Shown: in pieces, positions 63,497 to 64,000 of the stretch
Layout of the letters: each line of letters opens with the position of its first letter
Numbering within the stretch: position 1 is the stretch's first letter
Source of the DNA: Pelagibacteraceae bacterium AG-470-G21
Lineage (GTDB): Bacteria; Pseudomonadota; Alphaproteobacteria; Pelagibacterales; Pelagibacteraceae
DNA: 64,000 nucleotides
Direction: 5' to 3'
Assembly: GCA_003211555.1 (NCBI GenBank)
Contig: QCSH01000006.1
Coordinates: 1 to 64,000, forward strand
Notes under the pieces: model-generated
Told to the model about the DNA's origin: nothing
The model's database searches: none
The model's input: the letters and a program-made list of their open reading frames with translations, nothing else
Position numbers and translations under genes: made by a program

Positions 63497-64000
63497 TTAA
63501 TTGAAAAGTATTGGTTTGCCAGAGGGATCCCCGATTATTTCATCATCTTTCATTTTGATATTACCATTGATAATTGTGTAGACGGGAGAGCCTTTAAATT
63601 TATATCCATCAAACGGACTCCACCCACATTTACTGTGAATATTTTCATTTTTAATCTCAATAACTCTGCTCATATCAATTATAGTAAAATCAGCATCATA
63701 ATCTTTTTTTATAAAACCTTTATTTTTAATGCCAAATACAGAAACTGGATTTTCACATAAAAGTTTAATTAATTGGTCTAATGTCAGTTTTTTATCATTT
63801 ACATGATTTAACATAACTGGCAATAAAGTTTGTACACCAGGCATGCCTGAAGGTGACTGGGGATACTCTTTCAATTTATTTTCTTTTAAATGAGGTGCGT
63901 GGTCTGAACCAATTGTATCATTATAATTATTTCTTACAGCATACCATAATCTATCATAATGAGATTTATCTCTTAGAGGGGGGTTCATCTGAGCGAAAGT
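63497..64000 (-). CDS. dihydroorotase-type amidohydrolase, 5' part beyond window
   Basis: C-terminal part, 168 residues in the window, open to the right edge (codons for TFAQ precede the MNPPLRDK segment). NPPLRD, GSDHAPH with the metal-binding Asp-His, SGMPGVQTLLP and DADFTIIDM are typical of class I dihydroorotases/allantoinases. It would close dihydroorotate from carbamoyl aspartate in pyrimidine synthesis. Stop lies two bases from the SMR stop, convergent. Confidence 0.82.
   Translation of the reverse strand, partial: TFAQMNPPLRDKSHYDRLWYAVRNNYNDTIGSDHAPHLKENKLKEYPQSPSGMPGVQTLLPVMLNHVNDKKLTLDQLIKLLCENPVSVFGIKNKGFIKKDYDADFTIIDMSRVIEIKNENIHSKCGWSPFDGYKFKGSPVYTIINGNIKMKDDEIIGDPSGKPILFN

Overview
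The window looks like a stretch of a SAR11-type (Candidatus Pelagibacter, Alphaproteobacteria) marine genome. It is strongly AT-rich, with very short or overlapping gene junctions and few Shine-Dalgarno sites. It carries a proteorhodopsin beside a ferredoxin and ferredoxin reductase, a tandem glycine riboswitch in front of gcvTHP, a CBS-less IMP dehydrogenase, TRAP and DMT transporters, and alphaproteobacterial GAAC-N7-GAAC LexA boxes. The assignment rests on gene content and context read by eye; no database search was run. No tRNA, rRNA, CRISPR array or insertion sequence was seen. Genes at both window edges are cut (glutathione synthetase on the left, a dihydroorotase-type amidohydrolase on the right).

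Layout. 1-5.9 kb: gshB, two transporters and an oxidative-stress group (GYD-domain protein, exported MsrB, Fe-type SOD, small unknown proteins). 5.9-9.9 kb: the accessory-looking part, a 1090-residue nuclease-helicase flanked by an imperfect direct repeat and by an intact and a truncated copy of one small gene, then two possible microproteins. 10-13 kb: threonine aldolase, glycine amidinotransferase and a DMT exporter in one minus-strand run. 13-17 kb: Fe-S scaffold, HPP membrane protein, NAD-formate dehydrogenase, exported MsrA, a zinc-free MDR oxidoreductase and a 56-residue membrane protein. 17-19.5 kb: FAD oxidoreductase, TspO, SDR. 19.5-27.7 kb: a lipid-modification cluster (DUF3833, Cfa-like, DUF1365, COG2907-like) directly downstream of gcvTHP and its riboswitch.

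27.7-35 kb: 5-oxoprolinase subunits (pxpBC divergent from pxpA), TPR protein, TRAP transporter with an internal terminator, TerC. 35-41.5 kb: a long minus-strand run with purine (guaA, guaB), rRNA methylation (rlmE) and phosphatidylethanolamine genes (pssA, psd). 41.6-49.4 kb: icd, alaS, recA, tolC, glycerate kinase and a GFA-family protein. 49.4-51.3 kb: an SOS-controlled umuDC operon. 51.3-55.3 kb: a four-gene catabolic cluster (flavin monooxygenase, DUF1185, alpha/beta hydrolase, aldehyde dehydrogenase) resembling the trigonelline pathway. 55.4-57.7 kb: two membrane glycosyltransferases with a 34-residue membrane protein between them. 57.8-61.1 kb: dksA, GST, ferredoxin reductase, ferredoxin, proteorhodopsin. 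61.3-64 kb: prpE, SMR transporter, partial dihydroorotase.

Themes: C1 and glycine metabolism (glycine cleavage, threonine aldolase, formate oxidation, glycerate kinase), oxidative-stress repair, light-driven energy gain, and scavenging of organic osmolytes and acids. The main candidates for something new are the nuclease-helicase island, the trigonelline-like cluster, the possible coupling of lipid genes to the glycine riboswitch, and several very small membrane proteins in tight operon positions.
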